Below, piece after piece: positions 32,920 to 34,175 of a DNA stretch of 34,175 nucleotides. The notes under the pieces were generated by a model, which was not told the origin of the DNA, ran no database searches, and saw nothing but the letters and a program-made list of their open reading frames with translations. The stretch lies in NCBI GenBank assembly GCA_034698045.1, contig JAQGAU010000216.1:1-34175 (forward strand), written 5' to 3'. Both the position numbers and the translations under genes were made by a program. How positions within the stretch are numbered: the stretch's first letter is position 1; every line of letters starts with the position of its first letter. This DNA is from Paramacrobiotus richtersi. Lineage: Eukaryota; Tardigrada; Eutardigrada; Parachela; Macrobiotidae.

Positions 32920-33342
32920 AATTTAAAAGGTAAGACACTTACGAACGGAATTAGTTTTTATTCCCTGTATTGGTGCGTACTTTCTTATATCTTAGTTTCT
33001 GCATTTTTACTGAATAAAACTTCAGTTTTTTCATCCTTCCATGTTCTGCAGTCTGTTCTAACCGCACGAACTGTCGCGAATCGCGTGTAATTCAGATTTC
33101 TTGCTCCGTTTTATTTTCTTTTTTAGCTCTGTTCTGTCTTCATCTATACTTATTTCGTAACAGTCGCTGTTTATGGCTTTGCTGGCGATATGTCCGTTAT
33201 AGTTTCGCTAATAAGTGTCCACTAGATTTGACAGTTTTAGTCTTTGGGCTGTCCGCCTGCTACACAGAATAACAAGAGATTCTTCGACATTCTAGGTGAG
33301 TATTGAGGATTTACATAGTTCAGTGTGCATTTGAGGATCGAG
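32920..33342. other. Upstream region of the second Argonaute
   Basis: No gene is supported. A strong GTGAGT donor follows ATTCTAG near 33296, but no plausible acceptor before the ATG at 33343 was fixed. Confidence 0.3.
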
Positions 33343-34175
33343 ATGGCTTTGGTCAATCGTCCCAACACGGGCACCCTCGGCCGGCCCATCTGCCTGCGCG
33401 CCAACCACTTTGCCCTGGATTTCCCCACGGACGGCCACTTGTTCCACTATCACGTGGAAATGCAGACCCTGGCATTCCGGCTGCCCCCGCGTGACCTTTC
33501 GGGCAGTCCCGGCCAACCCGGGGTGATCGTCCTGGATATGCACGTGCCAAAGGATACCCGCCGGCGGGCTATCGCCCAGCTGGCCACCGTAAGAATTACA
33601 TATTTTAATTATTACTATAATGTAATTAATATTTTAATTAATATTTTAATATGATATTTTAATTATATTTCAATATTCTATAAAAATTACAGTTTATCGC
33701 ATGAATTAAATTATGGATTATTAATTATTAGTATGATCAGTTTTACATGCAGGGTTCTCATTTATCTGTACGCAAAATAGTATAATTAAGCATTTATTGT
33801 TCTTATGGGGTGAATTATGTAATCACAGTACATGTTTATTATATTCTAGGGTGAATTATAGTTATTAACGATAATTGTAGATGAACTATTACACTAATTG
33901 TAGATCTGTACAGTGTACTGGACGCTAAGTTCTCGATTTATATAATTTTTATCTTTGTTTTGTGTGGTACGGTATTTTATTCTAGAATTTTTATATTATA
34001 ATTTAAATAAAAAAATCGTTTTATTTGCGATTCGGCATTGGATGATGCTGAAATCTTGAACTCCTCTCATGCAGGAGTGTAAGGGGCTGTTTCGAGGGCA
34101 GCTGCCGGTTTTCGACGGGGAAAGCGATTTATACTCGTCGGTGGAACTGGCCATTCCGAATCCCGCGGCGGCCAA
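33343..34175 (+). CDS. AGO: Second Argonaute, 5' part only (cut by window end)
   Basis: Exon 1 (33343-33588) encodes an Argonaute N-domain start, [20 protein letters not shown], closely matching the minus-strand Argonaute ([17 protein letters not shown]), and ends [11 protein letters not shown] at a GTAAGA donor. Exon 2 starts at 34075 and reads [20 protein letters not shown], parallel to [20 protein letters not shown] in the other gene, and runs off the window. The first intron sits at the same place and phase in both genes and is AT-rich in both. Exon 1 is 13 codons shorter here, in the loop after the HYHVEMQ strand. The divergent, head-to-head order suggests an inverted local duplication. 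PAZ, MID and PIWI lie outside the window, so slicer status is unknown. Confidence 0.92.

Overview
The window is a piece of a compact animal nuclear genome. All larger genes are split by GT-AG introns, many only 55-120 bases long, and several have TATA boxes. The proteins (ZP-domain protein, astacin-lectin protease, GH37 trehalase, sarcoplasmic calcium-binding proteins, Argonautes) fit an ecdysozoan-type invertebrate. A tardigrade is my best guess, but nothing here proves it. I rebuilt exons by matching splice sites, reading phase and protein-family motifs. Each complete model adds up to a whole number of codons.

Layout. (1) 223-1000, minus: a secreted ZP-domain protein whose 3' end is unresolved. 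(2) About 4372-6553, plus: a membrane-anchored astacin metalloprotease with a C-type lectin domain. (3) 8196-12519, plus: a trehalase whose last intron decides between a secreted and a membrane-bound form. (4) 13370-14746, plus, and 14986-16651, minus: two sarcoplasmic calcium-binding protein paralogues, tail to tail, that have lost different EF-hands. (5) 16915-17235, plus: a TATA box followed by what looks like a frame-broken small secreted protein gene. (6) 18131-28445, minus: a complete 14-exon Argonaute (906 aa) with the DEDH slicer residues and very AT-rich introns; intron 3 carries a TIR-bounded element and intron 10 a 34-bp tandem repeat. (7) 29363-32919: a possible TPRKB/Cgi121-like first exon, a four-exon orphan gene (199 aa) and a possible two-exon minus-strand gene. 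(8) 33343 to the window end, plus: the first two exons of a second Argonaute, divergent from the first and with the same first intron position.

The genes do not form an operon-like system. The strongest themes are local duplication by inversion, seen twice (EF-hand pair and Argonaute pair), and short introns whose retention would stop translation at once (trehalase, ZP protein). The most interesting points are the divergent Argonaute pair around unrecognised small genes, the complementary EF-hand loss, and the trehalase splice switch.
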